Positions 41,896 to 43,145 of a stretch of 43,145 nt of DNA are shown in pieces. The notes beneath the pieces are model-generated. The model was not told the DNA's origin. It ran no database searches and saw only the letters and a program-made list of their open reading frames with translations. The DNA is from Sphaerochaetaceae bacterium (GTDB lineage: Bacteria > Spirochaetota > Spirochaetia > Sphaerochaetales > Sphaerochaetaceae), in the NCBI GenBank assembly GCA_028532765.1, contig JAQQAR010000081.1:1-43145 (forward strand). The letters are read 5' to 3'. The translations under genes were made by a program, and so were the position numbers. The first letter of the stretch is position 1. Every line of letters begins with the position of its first letter.

Positions 41896-43143
41896 TCAGA
41901 ACCATGCTTTCAGCCCTATCTGAAGAGAATCGTTTGCATCCCAGGTGTGGTATATACTCTCTTTCGTCTCGATTGAACCATACCAGGTAGTCTTGAGGAA
42001 GCAAGAGAGATTGTCCCTCAGGGCATAGGTAGCGGAGGCAAGTAAAAGGTATCCGGTACTTTCTACTTGGTAGGTCCCAGCTACCCTGCATGTGAGTTTT
42101 TCCCGGAAGAATTTGGATTCTGCTGCGGCAATGATTGTATTGGCATAGGCCTTCCCTCCATAGGCAGCGAGAACATCTACATCCATAGGCGAGGAAGGGA
42201 AATTTTGAATATAGTGTCCCTGGTAGGCAACTGCCAGAAATGTGCCACTCGCGCTATGGGTATAGGAGAGTTCTGCCAGATAAGCCCACTTGCTGTTGTA
42301 GAGACCAGGGTCACTCCCGTCGGTATCCTCACTGAGGAAGAATCCCCCCTCGAAAGCAAGGGTAAAGGGTCCCACCAAGCTGCTCGATTCCAACCCAATA
42401 AGTTGGTAGCGGGTATGGATGGTATCGGCCCCAGTAATAGCAAATGTCGAAGGGTCGTAGGTAATGTTGGTATACCCACTCTGCGGCCAGTACCCATTGA
42501 AGTAGAGAAGTCCAAGGTCGATGGCACTTGATTGTATTCGGTAGCGTGCCCCACCTCCAAATTTCTCAAGGCTCTCAGTCTCTTCTTCCTGCAACGTGAC
42601 TGACGCAAACTGTGCCGGTATAAGTGACCAAATTCCAGTGTTTTCCAAGCTGGTAGGGAGAAACCCTGGTTTCAGGACGATATCCAGGGAGCTTCGATCC
42701 CAGTAAGTAGTCAAGGAGAACATCAGTTCCCTCTGTTTCATTGCTTCCAGGTCATCTATGATACCTTGACTAAGGTCCTGGGCATTAAGCACATCTACGA
42801 CATGGGAAAGCGAAGCTCTTCCCCAAGGATGGGTCATCCAGCCTGCAGCAAGTGTCTGATTGCCCCAGTAGAGGCTGATTGAGAGGTGCTCTGCTGAAAG
42901 GATGTTTGTCATTGCATCATATGCTAATGTGGCTTTTGTTCTATACGCCTCATCTTCATAATCGACTGAGAGGGCAAGCAGTACCCCAGGGTCTACGGAT
43001 TTGTCACGATAGACGCTCAAGGAGGTCTCTTGTTGCAGATATAGATTTCTGGTAGGTGCTTCTTCCTCAGCGAAGATATCAAAGGCGCATAGGAGCGTAG
43101 TGGTAGCAAGCAACAGAATGATAGTCAGTATGATTCGTTTCAT
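41896..43143 (-). CDS. Outer-membrane beta-barrel protein, distant relative of the 27208-28323 product
   Basis: This 415-residue protein has a signal peptide at about 1-20 (TLLCAFD), alternating strands and a C-terminal KAWF. The phrase WGRASLSHVVDVLNAQDL followed by a SLTTYWDRSSLDIVLKPGFLP strand pair and FGGGARYRI matches the order WGDGMLFNAGDVL, then SLNYPLG and GGGARLY in the barrel of the Lol-like operon. The pattern also recalls DUF1302-type barrels that accompany LolA-like proteins and RND pumps. The start is two bases from the window edge, so its upstream operon partners cannot be seen. Confidence 0.75.
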   Translation of the reverse strand: MKRIILTIILLLATTTLLCAFDIFAEEEAPTRNLYLQQETSLSVYRDKSVDPGVLLALSVDYEDEAYRTKATLAYDAMTNILSAEHLSISLYWGNQTLAAGWMTHPWGRASLSHVVDVLNAQDLSQGIIDDLEAMKQRELMFSLTTYWDRSSLDIVLKPGFLPTSLENTGIWSLIPAQFASVTLQEEETESLEKFGGGARYRIQSSAIDLGLLYFNGYWPQSGYTNITYDPSTFAITGADTIHTRYQLIGLESSSLVGPFTLAFEGGFFLSEDTDGSDPGLYNSKWAYLAELSYTHSASGTFLAVAYQGHYIQNFPSSPMDVDVLAAYGGKAYANTIIAAAESKFFREKLTCRVAGTYQVESTGYLLLASATYALRDNLSCFLKTTWYGSIETKESIYHTWDANDSLQIGLKAWF

Positions 43144-43145
43144 TA

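Noticed and set aside
1..43145. CRISPR arrays, insertion sequences, prophage or integrated elements, tRNA genes
   Set aside because: No repeated spacer pattern, transposase, integrase or tRNA-like cloverleaf was seen; gene order and codon use are uniform throughout.

Overview
The window looks like chromosomal DNA of a free-living, diderm spirochaete, most likely of the Sphaerochaeta type. This is an inference from gene content (PSP1/RicT next to rpsT, HU-lnt-cinA, rho-rpmE, a TGS/ThrRS-like nucleoside kinase beside a UxaE-type epimerase, several outer-membrane beta-barrels) and moderate GC. Genes are tightly packed, many overlap by 1, 4 or 8 bases, and GTG or TTG starts occur. There is no IS element, prophage, CRISPR array, tRNA or rRNA gene.

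Layout. 1-1861: end of one outer-membrane barrel gene and a complete Wzi-like barrel gene. 1910-2151: a promoter, a structured region and an intrinsic terminator that together look like an unannotated small RNA. 2164-5323: minus-strand operon tatD-dus-purD, with a PurD homologue altered in nearly every catalytic motif. 5437-12560: plus-strand information and envelope genes (ricT with an extra Cys-rich insert, rpsT, HU, lnt, cinA, rho, rpmE). 12770-16910: galactokinase-like GHMP protein, surE, CxxCxxCC protein, nifS, nifU. 16975-20172: minus-strand uxaE and a TGS/ThrRS-like/uridine-kinase fusion. 20301-25362: AOR-like protein missing two Fe-S cysteines, a phosphodiesterase, a lipase-like hydrolase, a YihY membrane protein and an orphan. 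25352-27211: lipoprotein, Crp/Fnr regulator and a divergent ferredoxin.

27208-33791 is the most interesting block. It is one autoregulated operon: YtrA-type GntR repressor, SPFH membrane protein, LolD/MacB-type ATPase, two MacB/FtsX-type permeases, a LolA-like periplasmic protein and an outer-membrane barrel. Together these parts would span both membranes. A perfect 8-8-8 inverted repeat lies exactly on its consensus promoter.

33866-37909 carries pirin, ferritin, a KtrB/KtrA potassium uptake pair and a gamma-carbonic-anhydrase-like protein. 37973-40939 is a znuA-znuC-znuB-zur operon with a perfect palindrome on its -35 box, the likely Zur site. 40940-43143 holds a membrane-bound LuxR-type regulator and a second barrel distantly related to the one in the Lol-like operon.
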